Source: Ptychodera flava
Taxonomy: Eukaryota > Hemichordata > Enteropneusta > Ptychoderidae
Assembly (NCBI RefSeq): GCF_041260155.1
Contig: NW_027248279.1
Coordinates: forward strand, 920,001 to 984,000
Reading direction: 5' to 3'
Length of the DNA stretch: 64,000 bases
A program made the translations under genes and the position numbers. The notes under the pieces were generated by a model, which saw nothing but the letters and a program-made list of their open reading frames with translations, was not told the DNA's origin and ran no database searches. Every line of letters starts with the position of its first letter. The first letter of the stretch is position 1. This document shows positions 48,215 through 60,239 of this stretch, piece after piece.

Positions 48215-49430
48215 TAAATAATAATAATTTATTTACCCTTTTTTTACAAAAAAATGTAAATATACAGAACTTCACATATTCATATATAAGTCACAGGGTA
48301 AGTAGGAAATGGAAAAATAGCAAAACTGCTAGTCAAAGTCCATTTTCTTTATGAACACAATTATGATTAATCTAATAAACATATATTTGAGAGCGATAGT
48401 ACATCAATTCTTGTGCAACATGAAATAATACTCCGTCATGTCTATGGACGCATCTTTTTTATGTGTATGTCAACATTATTTCGAGGGATTGTCGGAAGGA
48501 GCTAAGAGACGGTTTTGATCTAATATCATGTGGTAGGGTGTTCCATAAAATACTTCCTGTGTTGGATATTGCATGTTTGCCCATAGTTGTGTTGATAGTT
48601 GGAACAAAAAGGTTTCCCATCTCTTTATGTCGAGTACTATAGCAGTGTGATGGAATGGAACAGTTGAAAAATGATGAGGCAAGGTATTGTTAATTAACTC
48701 GTACATAAAAGAACAAACTTATCAAGAATGTGTAACTGTCGAAATAAATATGATGAATGTGCTGTGAAATGACTAAAGGTTACTGCTCTAACTGCCATTT
48801 TCTGTGCTAGGTGAATACACGTCAAATGAGACCGATATGTGGTTCCCCAGACCTCTAGTCCATATGTTATATGAGGTTGAATGAAAGCTTTGTAGATTAA
48901 GTACAAGAATGTGTTTGGGAAAGTACTTTCTTAGTTTGAAAAGAATGCCAACTTTTTTCCTGACTGGATTTAACCTGTTCAATATGTTTTGACCATGTCA
49001 GATGCCTGTCAATAACAACACCTACAAATGATGTGGCTTCCACTTCTGCAATAATCTCACCATTGATATGGAGTGAACCTAGCTGAGTTATATTTCTCTT
49101 ATTATTTTTAAAGAAAATATACTTAGTCTAGATTTACGGTAAGTTTATAAACATTACACCAATCTGTAACGTTTTTGAATTGCAAGTCGACATCATGTAG
49201 ATTTATATTAAAGTAGTTTTCAGGGAATGTGTGGAAAATATTTGTGTCATCATCGAACAAATGAAAATTGAAGAGGTTTGATGAGCTGGTTATGTCATTG
49301 ATAAATAGTAAAAACGATGTAGGGCCAAAACTGACCCCTTTAGTACTCAACATTCAATACCAAGACTTGGTGAAGTGTTCTTATTGACAGACACTTATTA
49401 ATATCTTTGCTGTAAATAGTTACTTTTACG
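48215..49430 (-). mobile_element. 5'-truncated LINE (CR1/jockey-like), RT C-terminal half
   Basis: Minus-strand frames give VSFGPTSFLLFINDI (the VPQGSxLGPxLFLLYxND block), FHLFDDDTNIF (the catalytic FADD block, Ala replaced by Asp), FIQPHITYGLEVWGTTYRSH and a final WNTLPHD block. These are the RT palm and the conserved C-terminal region of CR1/jockey-type LINEs. The copy starts inside the RT domain and has several stops and frame changes (for example between 48694 and 48788), so it is inactive. Its 3' end near 48218 is (ATT)n, as usual for CR1-like elements. Confidence 0.72.
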
Positions 49431-50577
49431 AAAGAAAACAATATTAATGCATTGCGATTGGCGAAGATATCGTGTATAATTACACATTTGGTTCCCGGAA
49501 CTCTGTAACAACATCACCTGGAAACGAGAAGGCACCGTATCTTGGACAATATTCAATGTCGCTTCGCTATAAACATTGCGAGACTGACATACATCCTCTA
49601 TTTTCAATTCGATTTCATTGCACTTATGTTTTAAGTGTCTAATTCCATTAAGATATGCGTTTTTGTCTCAGAGTCTGTCTGTTTTAAGTTGGTCAACGTA
49701 CAGAGTCTCGTTAAAACTTAGCCTTGTCAGAGTTGAGTAGCCTCATGCTCTATCGGTTGATATTAATACACTCATTCGGATGAAGCATTATATACGCTGC
49801 TGTAATACCAAGACTTCCATCCACTGTTCCATTATTGGAACGAATTGTCTTTTCTACCTCATGAATTACACTGACGACAATGATGCTAGTTATGATGATA
49901 ATGATGATGCTACGGTTGTAGTGATTTGGAAGAGGAGAGAATGACAAAAACGTGTAGGGGGAGATTGAAAGATTGATAACAAGGCTGATTAACAAGGAAA
50001 AGTCCAGATGTCATTACTGCTACGGTTGTAATTGTATTTCTGTGAAATAGTACAACATGAGTAAATAGTTGAAGAAAATCCTAAACAAATAAATTGAAAT
50101 CGCGGCAACAAATTAAGTTTGAGGCCAATATCAAGAACGTAATCCTTGGCTACCGTGGGTATATTGTTAAGGCAAGCCCATGGGATTGGTCATATCTAAG
50201 TGGACGAACACGATGCGTATTTTGCAAGCATAGGCCCTACTTATATTTGAGTATGAGTTAAGATCTAATTTTAAAGAGACATTCCCGAAATTATAAAAAA
50301 GACTGGATAAGATGTTTCACATGATCCGGCACGCAGCTAACATAATCATAAAACATATATTACAGAGAAAAGCACGACGCACGTCGCCAGTTTATTCTGA
50401 AATGAAAAAAAAGTTAATAATTAACTAAGGCTTCTGTCACGAGTTATGCAACTCTGGGACAGTTCAGTTCTATCCGTGTCTTTCTCTCTGGCATTTCCCG
50501 TTTATCCCGGATCACAGTTACGTCATCCCATTAGACGTCAGTCATTTGACTTTGATTTACTCAGAACCAGAGTCGGT
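49431..50577. other. Intergenic and upstream region of gene D
   Basis: No exon recognised. The sequence from about 50430 could be gene D 5' UTR. An upstream ATG-like start in the same region (50446) is in a frame without family similarity. Confidence 0.4.
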
Positions 50578-50648
50578 ATGGCAAGCTCTGACGTAAGACC
50601 AGGTACTTCTGGCCGCAGAGATGGTGTACCTGCTAAACGCCCAGAACG
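50578..50648 (+). CDS. Gene D exon 1 (start)
   Basis: ATG at 50578 begins [20 protein letters not shown] then RPE, ending in phase 2 at donor CG/GTAATG. The next exon begins G AGT ATG GTA AAG, which completes Arg and continues [13 protein letters not shown] in frame. A later ATG in exon 2 (51356) is a possible alternative start. Confidence 0.65.
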
Positions 50649-53600
50649 GTAATGGCGGCCGACGTGGCAGTACAATGGCAACGGACACCAAAAGGTAAAT
50701 ATCCAGACGCACATTTGTAGAATACCAAGCCAATGCACCGTGTCATAGCGTGACAAATAACCTATCTATCTATGTGATCATCCATGCCAAATGGAAATGA
50801 CGCCCTTTCCAAATTTATAACTCCCCCCAGCACTACAATGATCCAAGATTTTGATTCTCTTCATATCGATCTATAGAGAGCAGTCGTGTCACCTGACATA
50901 GGGCTTCAAATTGCTAGGCACGTACTTATTGTAGTGTTGGCGAGTTTATATAGATGTGATCTATTCACTGATTGTTGGAGCCTTTAGATAATACCGTTGT
51001 TAAACAGACTCATACATTGATTCATTGATTGATCCCTAAATGCTTATTACCGTATTTCCGTTGTGATACTTCATGACCTTCTGACCTTAGAAACCTTTAG
51101 ACATTTATGTGTAACGTTTTAACAGTGAGATTTTGTTTTATTTCGCTCTAAACTATCAACGTTTGAGGCCGGTAGATAATAACTCTGTGATAAATAATAT
51201 GTGACAATTTAGCTCTGATACTTTTTAACCCGCAAGGAAAAGGTGTTTTGATCAAGAAACACGCCAAGGTGAATAAAAATACATTTAGAGTTTACACAAA
51301 ACACCTTTTGTCAATGCGAACCAATTGTCATAAAACTTTTTTTGTTCACAGGAGTATGGTAAAGAAGGCTGTAATCGTATGTGATCGATGGGACCGTCAA
51401 TTCACGGAGGAGTTACAGATGGTCTTCATCTGGCAATAAGACTACTACAGGACATGGGAATATCTGTCCATTGTACAGCTCTACAAGCAACAGAAGAAGA
51501 GGAACGCGAAGCCGAAGAGATGGGTGTAACACTTCATCTTCCAACAAAAACAGGCTCACTTAAATTTAAAGAGCCAACCCGTGATTGGTTGCTGTACCAT
51601 AACGTACACTTTCCAAAGCTAGAAGAACTGGCAAATGTCAAATTCGTGTTTGGTTTCAGTGCGTTCACCTCAGAAGCCGCCTTTCATATCACGTGCAAGG
51701 TGTTTCCAAAGGCGTCTTGTTATCTGATCAATCTCTTTGATAAAGATGACATAACGCCTTTGATTGTCGGCTGTAGTAAGGAGGAAGTGGAATTTTGGAA
51801 GCAAATTATGTCGGAAGAATTTAAGAATGCAAAGTGTTCATTTTCGATTGGGGAAAGAGTTTACGGAAGGTACAGACGGTTGTATCATGACACTAACCAA
51901 AAGCTGCTTTCTTCAATTGTGTTCGAAGAATACTTATCGCCCTCTTTATCCGAAGAGCTCCCCAATCTTGAACACGAAGCATTCCAAATTCTATCCATCG
52001 TCCAAGAATACGAATTCGAAGATCCAAAGAAACTTGATGTCATCATTAATGCCGTTAACAAAGTCGCTGAAAATCTTGATCAACTTGATGAAACGCCACC
52101 AGCGTGGAAAATAATCGGAATACCACCAAGTAAGGAGGAAGAAATCGTGGAAAAGCTGCAGAGAAGCCCTGTATTGAAGATCACGCCTACTTACGTGACA
52201 ACTACTGAGGAATTTAATCGCGAACTGTTCTCTTCTCATCTTGTACTGATTCCGCCTTCTTCAACAAGTTATGCAAATCTCACCATGGCAGCTATGTGCG
52301 CAGCGATACCAATTTTCTATCCTCGAAGGTCCCACAGTCAGGAGATAGTAAATAAACACATCTCTATCATCGAAGCTCGAGAATGTGCCATAGACATGGA
52401 TAGAGATCCAGCAGGGTTGGCGAAACGAATAACGTCCGTCATACGGAATAATCCGACAGCATTGAAACGAGCGAGAATGATAAGACAGCACATCAAAGAA
52501 AAGGTTGCCGGCGATCTACAAAGCGTCAATAAAGATTTCATTACAACTTTATCCGCTGATATGCAAGACGCCTCATCAGAAAAAAATGAAACCGTCAGAG
52601 AAGCAATAACTACTGTTGAGCAAAAAGGTATGCATATACGACAGCGACTTTTGAGTACATTAGTTAGTGAGCGTATGTGATATGAGCGTGCATAAATATG
52701 TCTAGATTTTTAAATTTGGTGTTTTTCGAGGCAACAGAGAGGGTCGGAGGCAAAAAGACAGATAGGGTAAAAAGATATATCAAATAATAAGACAGTCAGA
52801 GATGTGGAGGAAACGCAAATAAAAGTGACGACAGAAAAGAAAATTACACAAACTGACCGTAATTTACGACTGTCATCATCACGTTGATTTTCATATTCCT
52901 CTCCGAGCAGATCGCGAGTCGTCAATGATAGAAGACGTAGTAAGAACACCAGACGATATAGAAAGTATTCCTAGTACTTCCAGAAATCAAGAAAGTAAAG
53001 GTACGGTAACAAAAGAAATCGAACTTTCACCGCAAATATTGATTATAAGAAGTTACACGAGTAAGGAATTTTATCTCCTGCAAACGTTCATACAATAGTT
53101 TGGGGTTATGAGGCCATCCTGTAGTCCGGTCCTCTTTTGCCCTGGAAATTCGTTTATTACAAAATCGAACAGACATGCATATTCGTTTTACTTGCTGTTA
53201 TGCCTAGTGTATTGTTTTAATTAAGTGTCATGTATGTCCAAACAAAATACAAGTATCCCTAATAGTTATAACGCTCTTTACAAAATAGTCATGATTGGGA
53301 CATTATAACTTCTACTATTCTGTTTATCTTTTTCGTCTGCTGATTTATTTAAGCATCATAATTGATGTATTCACTGTGAATATGTTTTTGTTAAAAAAAT
53401 GTTCATTTTGTGCAAAAACAATGTCATAAAGAATAATTTACATTTTGCATGCATTGCTTTAGTAACTTCCGTTACTTTGTGTGCCTTTACGATAATGAGC
53501 TATTGCTGTTATTCTGTGAGCAAAAGTACGGGTTTGAAAAACAGGGCTCGAAATTAACGGTGGTCTTGCGTCCAAAGACCACCACTTTTTCATTTTGGAC

Positions 53601-55580
53601 CACCAAAATTCAAATGTTGGTGGTCCAAATGGACCACCACTTTATACGTCAAAAAGTTTTGAAGACGACGTACTTGGCCCGCACTACATTGCCTGAACGT
53701 GGTTCAATGCAGGACAAAAATAGAACATATGCATCTGCTTGCAAGTGACATTTATCATGATATTGCAACATTTTAGACTTTAGCAGACCGCAGCACTTTA
53801 TGCAACATTGTATTTCACCATCACAAAACGTCATGTCAATCAGTTCTGTACAGACAATGGCACTACAGATGCCAAAAAATCGAGAATCGATCGAGTCTAC
53901 GTTGTTGGTAACACAATACAGTTAATGGTCATTACGTCGCATGTTATTTGGAAAGTGGTTTACGGGTGACCATTTAGACTCTGTCGGGTTGCATTCTTTA
54001 GAGGTCCCGCTGGACTTTGAACAGTATGGTATCTGCTTTTTGTTGGCCCTTTGAAAACACTAATTTCGTAGTCAGAAGGTATTTTCTTTGAACATGATCT
54101 CATTGGGCTGCTCCACGATCATATACGGGACATGCATCACGGCATGGCAAACGTTCAGCTACACCTTGAAGCCCCAGGTTGTTGTTTTTTGTTAATAGAG
54201 CATGCGCATTACAGGAAACCCCCCAAGTTCTACAGAAAAGACTGCCCAGCTCACTTCAGATACTGATTCCTACCGTGCGCATTTTGAATACATTTTACGC
54301 AAATAAAAACTCAGTTGCGTAAAATCGTACGCAAGTTTTGAAATTGTAACGGAAACGCTGCCCAGGCCCATTCGTGTTCAGGCAGTGTTCAAATCGGGTT
54401 CTGTTACTGGTTGCTATTGGTTTTTATGAGTGGAAGTATAATTTGACTCTCTATAGTAGATAATAAAGTTCAGAAAAAATAATATTGTGAATTTCAAGTT
54501 CAATGGAGCAAATAGTGGGATTGTTGTCATCATAATTGTTAACAGCCGATACCTGGCGGAATAATTTTGAACATAAGAGTATGTGAACTGACAACTCAAA
54601 ATCATCTTAAGGTAGCGTGATAGGTTAGTATGAGTATTTTCCTTCAAAACTCCGAAAAACTATCCTTTCCATGCCATTTCTTCCTAAGGACATGGCCTTT
54701 GAAGGAGGTCAGTTTTCAGTATAGTAATATTAGTATCATCAGATATGCCGAAAAAATTATTCGCTCTTGAAAATTATGCCAACAAAGGAATGCAAACAAA
54801 CTTCTTGTGTTTTTCCATTTTCTTTTCTTGCCATTTTAGCACGATTCTCTTGGTCTAAATAGTGTAAGTCGACAAGGGATGACAGGTAGTCTACCAAATT
54901 TTCACAGGTGAAAGTCGTACAGATGGTCTCCAAACCGTGTCTCAGATTTTTCCAAACACATTTAAGGATTTTAATTTTTGTAGTTTAAATAAACTAAGTA
55001 ATGAACAAAACATGATTCAAAACCATGACTGGTGATTGTCAAAAAACCTAAGTTGTCTTCAAAAATTTTAAGACACAGTTATGCTGACAGTATATTAAAC
55101 TTTTAGATTGCTTTGTTCAAATGACAATCGGCTATGTGAGGGTTATAATTTTCATGGTGAAATATCCCAAATTCGGCCTTTTCAGATCCCCAAAAACCAA
55201 AATGTAATGGTACAGCATTAAAATTCATAGAAAGAGGTTTCTGGTGATATGCAAGTTTTACGTAAATAACAAGTTTGGGCGAGAAGTTGTCGTTTGAATG
55301 TATGTCGTCACAAACCTATCACACCCATCTTAAACAATTGTTATATTACGGACCACTACATTTTTAATTTTGACCACCAAAATATTTTTTAGGTGGTCCA
55401 CATGGACCACCACATTTGAAATTTAATTTCGAGCCCTGAAAATCTAAATTTCTTTGATTTGACAGCAAAGAGCAAAGACATACAGAATATCTATCAATGA
55501 CAGCTCAAGCATTAAGCGACGTACAAGGCGATGTCACTTCCAGTCATAGGAAAACAAGTGCTGTACGAAAACGACGGCAA

Positions 55581-55672
<92 letters not shown>

Positions 55673-56922
55673 CGTTTCTGTTCGCCAAATTTAAAAGCTA
55701 AGCTAGAAGATGAACTATTATTTACTGATAAAATATTTGCTTCTTCAGATGGCGGTGCAAACAATGAAGAATACAATGTGTGTAAACCTAAAAGTGAAAA
55801 GGAATCACGACATGAAGATTATGACGTAAAGCAAGCAAGGAAAGGCACAGAATATAGTTCAGGTAATAGTGCTATATTGAATATTGTCCGTAAATCATCA
55901 ATACTTATTCTATTGACATTCATATTTGTTGAGAATCTAAATGGTGCCATTGCTTCTTTGTTTGATTTTTTTGCGGGGGTTGGGATGGAATCAGCATCCT
56001 TTAAATTATGTCTTCGGTCACTGTTAACTTCTAAAGAATGATTTGTTTGTCCGACGTAATATTGCTATTACAGGACAAACGACAGTAACTTGACACGGAC
56101 GTCAATATTAGCATGTTCTGTGCATGCACGGACACGAATTAAACCATATATTATATTCGAAAGTGACCTTGTAGAACGCAATATACTAGTACTCCCCTGC
56201 GATAGCAATGAAATGCTAAAGTGTAATCCAATGGTGTCCTAGTGGTAAATTGGTATTCATCACTACGAAAAAAGCACATAATTGTGCTAGAAAGGGGGAG
56301 TTTGAGTTATGATTATATCAACCACTGAGTCGCACATTAACAATCACACATACTAAAGAACAACAATTACTTGCAACATAATACGTGTAGTGTAACACGA
56401 ACATCCAGATTACACTAAATGCTAAACATAAAGAGATACCTATATTACGTCGATAAATAGAAATTTCTAATTCATTTCATTTCGCAAGAGCAAAAGTCTC
56501 ATTCTACGTTCCAGTATGGTGAATACTATTATCATATCGGCCGTTTCTTAACTTGCATACCTTAACTCCAAATCGTATATAGCAATTTTGAACTGAAATA
56601 TTTAAGTAGTTGATCTATGTTTCTCTCATTAAAATGGAATATTTTCAACAGGCAAACTGATGTCAAGAAATCGAAGAGAAGGTCCAGAGATTCGCCTCTT
56701 TACCGGCTTTGGTTAAAGAAAAACAAGAGAAGGCGCCTACCACGTAAGCAAATGACATTATGATAGTATCGTTTGAATATAAACAATACAAAACACCAAA
56801 CAATTCCCATTGTGGCAAATGGAATACACTGGAAATAGCATAATGAATATAATATGCTACCCATGTGATTCTCTATAAATGGAAGGTGCCAAATGTAATT
56901 AATTGTAAGTTTACGAAGATAA

Positions 56923-56994
<72 letters not shown>

Positions 56995-57028
56995 AATAAT
57001 CGTAAACTTACAATTAATTACATTTGGC

Positions 57029-57109
<81 letters not shown>

Positions 57110-59120
57110 TATTTAATAATCGTAAACTTCGATTTTTAGACATACGGGAGGAATTTCATGCAATCAAAACAAAGTGGGATGATCTCTGGACGAATCAAAT
57201 CAATTATAAGTGTAAATTATGTATATGACAGGTCAATATCGATTGCGTTATCATAACTGTCAGTTCGGAAGCTCTTTGATCTTAATTGCTGACCTGCCTA
57301 CATTGTTTTAAATCAATGTCTTTCATTTTGATAGAGACAATCGCTGTAAGTACATATTGAATATATGAGTGTGTCCAAGCTAAGTATGAGAAAGCTCTGT
57401 TTGCCGTTTCAGGCCAGATTGAGATAAAAGTGAGACCAGACGGTGTTATTCCGCAGGAAGGGCAAAAAGTGAGGGATGTTACTGCTGCATTCTATGACAA
57501 CGAACAAACAAAAGAAAATGCAGAACTAGTAGGGAAACAACTAGACCAACGGCGGAATGGTATGAGTTTAGATCATATCGGTGAAGGAAGCATTTCCTAT
57601 ATCATGGATTGCCAGTCATCGGAAGCCCTGGAGTCTTTGATGGGTGACTATTCAAGTGGAAGTCTTCACAGGATGGTGAAGAGTACATTCCTGTCTGAGA
57701 GTCTGCTAGATGAAATTGGAGCCCTCTATTTGTTTGTCCTTAGGAACATCAATAGACTATGAAGAGTATCTGCTATGTAAGGAGGAATTGGCAGACACTC
57801 AAGGTATGTTATTGTGACGTCTTACTCATCATACTATGGCTGGATAGATAGGCGAGTAAAACGTTTGCGATGTAAAGGAACGATTCCATCGAAATAGAGT
57901 ATACGCCACTGCTTTTCTCCACCTTTGGAAATGGGGAATTTTTAAATGTTGTCTAATAATTGCATGTGTAGATGAGCATTAATGCTAAATGTTCTAGTTC
58001 GTATTTCATAGACTGTTTTGTTGTTAAACTAATATATCGATATACATATTATAAAATAAATTCTCATTATATCAAATTTCTGTCAAATATGACCAAATAA
58101 ATAATTTCCTTTTTATATAAGACTCCAGATGCCATGCGTAAACGTTTTGACATTCACAATGGTCTACGATATATGTTACTGATTTCTTATTTCAAAGGAT
58201 GATAAAATTGCAATTCATCTCTAATAACCTTGCGTCCATTCTTATTGTTTGCCATATCAAGAACCTTAGTCTTGCCCAAGTTGTTAACTCGTCTCTTATG
58301 TCAATGTATTTGATGTCTAAATACATGATTAACACATTGTAATCCCGTTGTTGAACTTGGCAGTTTAAGGAGTTCACCACGAAACAAAATGGTTGTAATT
58401 GTGTCATTAAATTCCTTATCATATATCATTGTCATTTATATTTGTATTCAGGTGAAGACATACACCAACAGTCCATTGAAGCCATCGAAGAGATGAATGA
58501 TAAAATCGAAACCGATGTTCAGAGAAAAAGGGCTGATGTCGCCATAGGGCGGGCAAAGACAAGAGAGAAAGCTAGAGACAGAGATATTCTAAGGGGAATG
58601 TCAGAGGAAGAGAGAAAGGTAGAACATCTGAACTCAATGAACTCATAAATGAATGGATCCAGATAAAGAATGAATTACGCCGACTGAACACCATTCATTC
58701 AGAATTGGTTTTTGATCGACAAGAGTTCGTTCGAAAGACAGGAGCCATTATCAATGAAGCTGATGTTCCCCTTGAAATAAAGCAAGAATTGATGATGGCT
58801 TTCCACAAATTTCTGCCTTGGGTCCTGACAAGACCGGCAAGCCTGATCAAAAGCTGGTGATAGAGGGCGATGTTCTCATTGAGTATGTTGAGAACACCAT
58901 TCATGACTTTGACATTCCTACCAAAGGGAAACAAGACATAATAGAGCAATTCAGGAAGTTGGTACGGGTAAAGTCAGGGAAGGAGACCGCCAAGGCCAGT
59001 TTGACTGCAAAACAAGAGGATCTACAGGAGCGTATCCAGGCAATCGTTGATGACGCTGACATTCCTGATGAACAGAAGGAAGTCTATCATCAGTTGAGGC
59101 AGGTCGAAAGAGGTAGGTAG
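50578..59120 (+). CDS. Gene D: GT-B-like / TRADD-N-like intracellular protein
   Basis: Exons: 50578-50648 (start [16 protein letters not shown]), 51352-52627 (glycosyltransferase-like), 52911-53000, 55471-55581, 55749-55862, 56652-56743 (linker), 57413-57803 (TRADD-N-like), 58452-59120 (helical repeats). Splice phases agree (2, then 1 throughout) once single-base breaks are allowed near 51387, 56663, 57743, 58613 and 58808. No signal peptide or TM helix is seen, so the protein should be intracellular. AATAAA lies at 59382. Metazoan proteins that link a GT-B-like domain with TRADD-N are, as I recall, found in invertebrate deuterostomes and discussed as immune or death-signalling proteins; function here is inferred. 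If the breaks are real, the gene is a pseudogene; their number and type make sequence error about as likely. Confidence 0.75.
51352..52627 (+). CDS. Gene D exon 2: GT-B glycosyltransferase-like domain, probably inactive
   Basis: The N-terminal Rossmann half reads [11 protein letters not shown], then (after a one-base break in GGG at 51386-51389) [20 protein letters not shown] and [11 protein letters not shown]. The C-terminal half reads [20 protein letters not shown] then [20 protein letters not shown], the place of the GT4 'PSxxExFGxxxxEAMAxGxPV' block. Both acidic residues of that E-x7-E motif appear replaced, so sugar transfer is doubtful and a binding or scaffold role more likely. 430 codons are open from 51388 through the donor. 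Confidence 0.72.
52911..56743 (+). CDS. Gene D linker exons (charged, low complexity)
   Basis: Four short exons: 52911-53000 ([20 protein letters not shown]), 55471-55581 ([20 protein letters not shown], ending AVRKRRQ), 55749-55862 ([20 protein letters not shown]) and 56652-56743. The last is one base off phase. Its 3' frame is very basic ([11 protein letters not shown], then [10 protein letters not shown]) and could hold a nuclear localisation signal. This region is the least certain part of the model. Confidence 0.5.
53542..55438. mobile_element. hAT-like non-autonomous element with CAGGGCTCGAAATTAA ends
   Basis: CAGGGCTCGAAATTAA starts at 53542 and its complement ends at 55438. Subterminal GGTGGTCC/GGACCACC blocks repeat inside both ends (about 100 bp each). 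The end sequence resembles hAT-superfamily TIRs. I could not confirm an 8-bp target duplication. No transposase is seen. It lies in a gene D intron. Confidence 0.75.
54607..55333. mobile_element. TTAA-flanked element nested in the hAT-like element
   Basis: TTAAGGTAGCGTGATAGGTT at 54607 and the complement of TTAAGATGGGTGTGATAGGT at 55333 form ~23-bp imperfect TIRs. The left end resembles the ends at 34822-35175 (TTAAGGTAG). About 727 bp, no coding capacity. Confidence 0.65.
55583..55670. repeat. (GA)n microsatellite directly at a 5' splice site
   Basis: About 88 bp of perfect GA begins inside the donor GTGAGA of the exon 55471-55581. The minus strand reads as poly-Ser/Leu, an artefact. Confidence 0.97.
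56885..57130. repeat. 32-bp inverted repeat around (TA)n, with a second (TA)n
   Basis: 56885-56916 (GGTGCCAAATGTAATT...) is the exact complement of 57000-57031, with ~70 bp of TA between. A second TA run (57033-57107) follows, then a repeat of TTAATAATCGTAAACTT. It is a MITE with an internal microsatellite or a product of replication slippage. Confidence 0.88.
57413..57803 (+). CDS. Gene D TRADD-N-like domain exon
   Basis: The frame reads [60 protein letters not shown] and [20 protein letters not shown]. After a one-base extra near 57743 it continues [20 protein letters not shown]. The 'Y.SG.L..MV...L....L' block with the following D-Y-x2-Y/C-K-E-E-L helix is what I associate with the TRADD-N fold of metazoan death-signalling adaptors. 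The exon is 391 bp; removing the extra base gives 390 bp and phase 1 to phase 1. Confidence 0.55.
58452..59120 (+). CDS. Gene D C-terminal coiled coil and D(I/V)P helical repeats
   Basis: It begins [20 protein letters not shown] and is strongly helical and charged. Three related segments recur: [36 protein letters not shown] and [18 protein letters not shown], each an acidic helix end, D-(V/I)-P, then a charged helix. Frame changes near 58613 (AAA run) and 58808 are needed to read all three. The last frame stops at TAG 59118-59120; a GTAGGT donor at 59114 is an alternative if more exons exist. Confidence 0.62.
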
Positions 59121-59129
59121 ATCAATGTA

Positions 59130-60239
59130 GCAATGACGTGTTTGGAAAGGTGAACCATTATAACTCCCTCTATTCCTTCAATATGGAAAAACAAAAAGAA
59201 AACTTAATACGGACATGTAGCGGAGCGAAGGTGGGAGAAAAATTGTCGGTTAATGGAGTCATGAAGCCCGTGGCTCGCGAGTCTTTAGTTTATCAAAACA
59301 CATTGATATTTTGCTGGTAGCTGGTTAATTGATCAAAAATTAATTATCCCATGGAACAAATCAGTTTGAATTAAGCAACACAATAAATGCTGATATCATA
59401 TTCATGTGTTCCAATGTACTAACTTCAACTAAACCGAATAAAATGTTTATTTATTGATTACGAAACATCATTTGTCGAGATTTCTTTTCAAAGAAGCTAA
59501 ATTGCAAGTATATAAAATTGTGTCCTTGGTTTTAAATGTTCATTTATCATAGAAACATTTGTATCTAGGGATCACTACACTTGGTGCTCTGATAAGCGTA
59601 GCTCGTATATTATGTAAAAGTTGGAAATGTATTACACGCCATAAAAAATGCTGTATTTTCTCAAATTTCATGACAAAACAGGACTCTCTGTAAGTCGCAA
59701 TAGCTGTGAGAGAATTCAAATTTATATTTTTACAGTATTTATTGGTCAGTTTCGGATAAGAAAATTCACTGAAATAAAAAAAAGATATCGTAATAAAAAA
59801 AAGAAAGAAAGTTACCCTACAAGATACTTGTCAACCTAACATCAAATTAAGATTTACTAGTGTTCAAAAAATGTTTCACATCATGAACTTCAAACGTTGG
59901 ATTGACATGTTCACTAGCACCAAACTCCACACTCAGCGAATGGTGAATCTTCATTACCAAGACTTTATACATGAGGTGATTCTTGTAACCCCCATAAATG
60001 TAATAATCTCCACAAATGTAATATCCACCACAATTGTAATAAAATCAACCACAAATGTAATAAAACAGCCAACCATTAGTGTAACAACTCGCAACCACAA
60101 ATGTAATAAACAAATTAACCATAAATACAATAAACTTGAACTTCTATATGTGACCATTGTTTATAAATGCCCTGAATAAATAATAACTTTAATAGGACCA
60201 GTGTAATGTTATTGCATACTTTCCTGAAACTATGTTTCC
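59130..60239. other. Gene D 3' UTR and flank; CCACAAATGTAAT minisatellite
   Basis: 59985-60130 carries about seven degenerate copies of a CCACAAATGTAATAA-like unit. No other exon is seen; short open frames at 59138 and 59648 have no domain. Confidence 0.5.
59382..59387 (+). terminator. Polyadenylation signal AATAAA, probable gene D end
   Basis: AATAAA lies about 260 bp after the TAG at 59118-59120, and another lies near 59435. They support 59120 as the end of the coding sequence. Confidence 0.5.

Noticed and set aside
55497-55776. Arg-Glu repeat protein (+) and Ser-Leu repeat protein (-)
   Set aside because: Translations of the (GA)n microsatellite beyond a splice donor.
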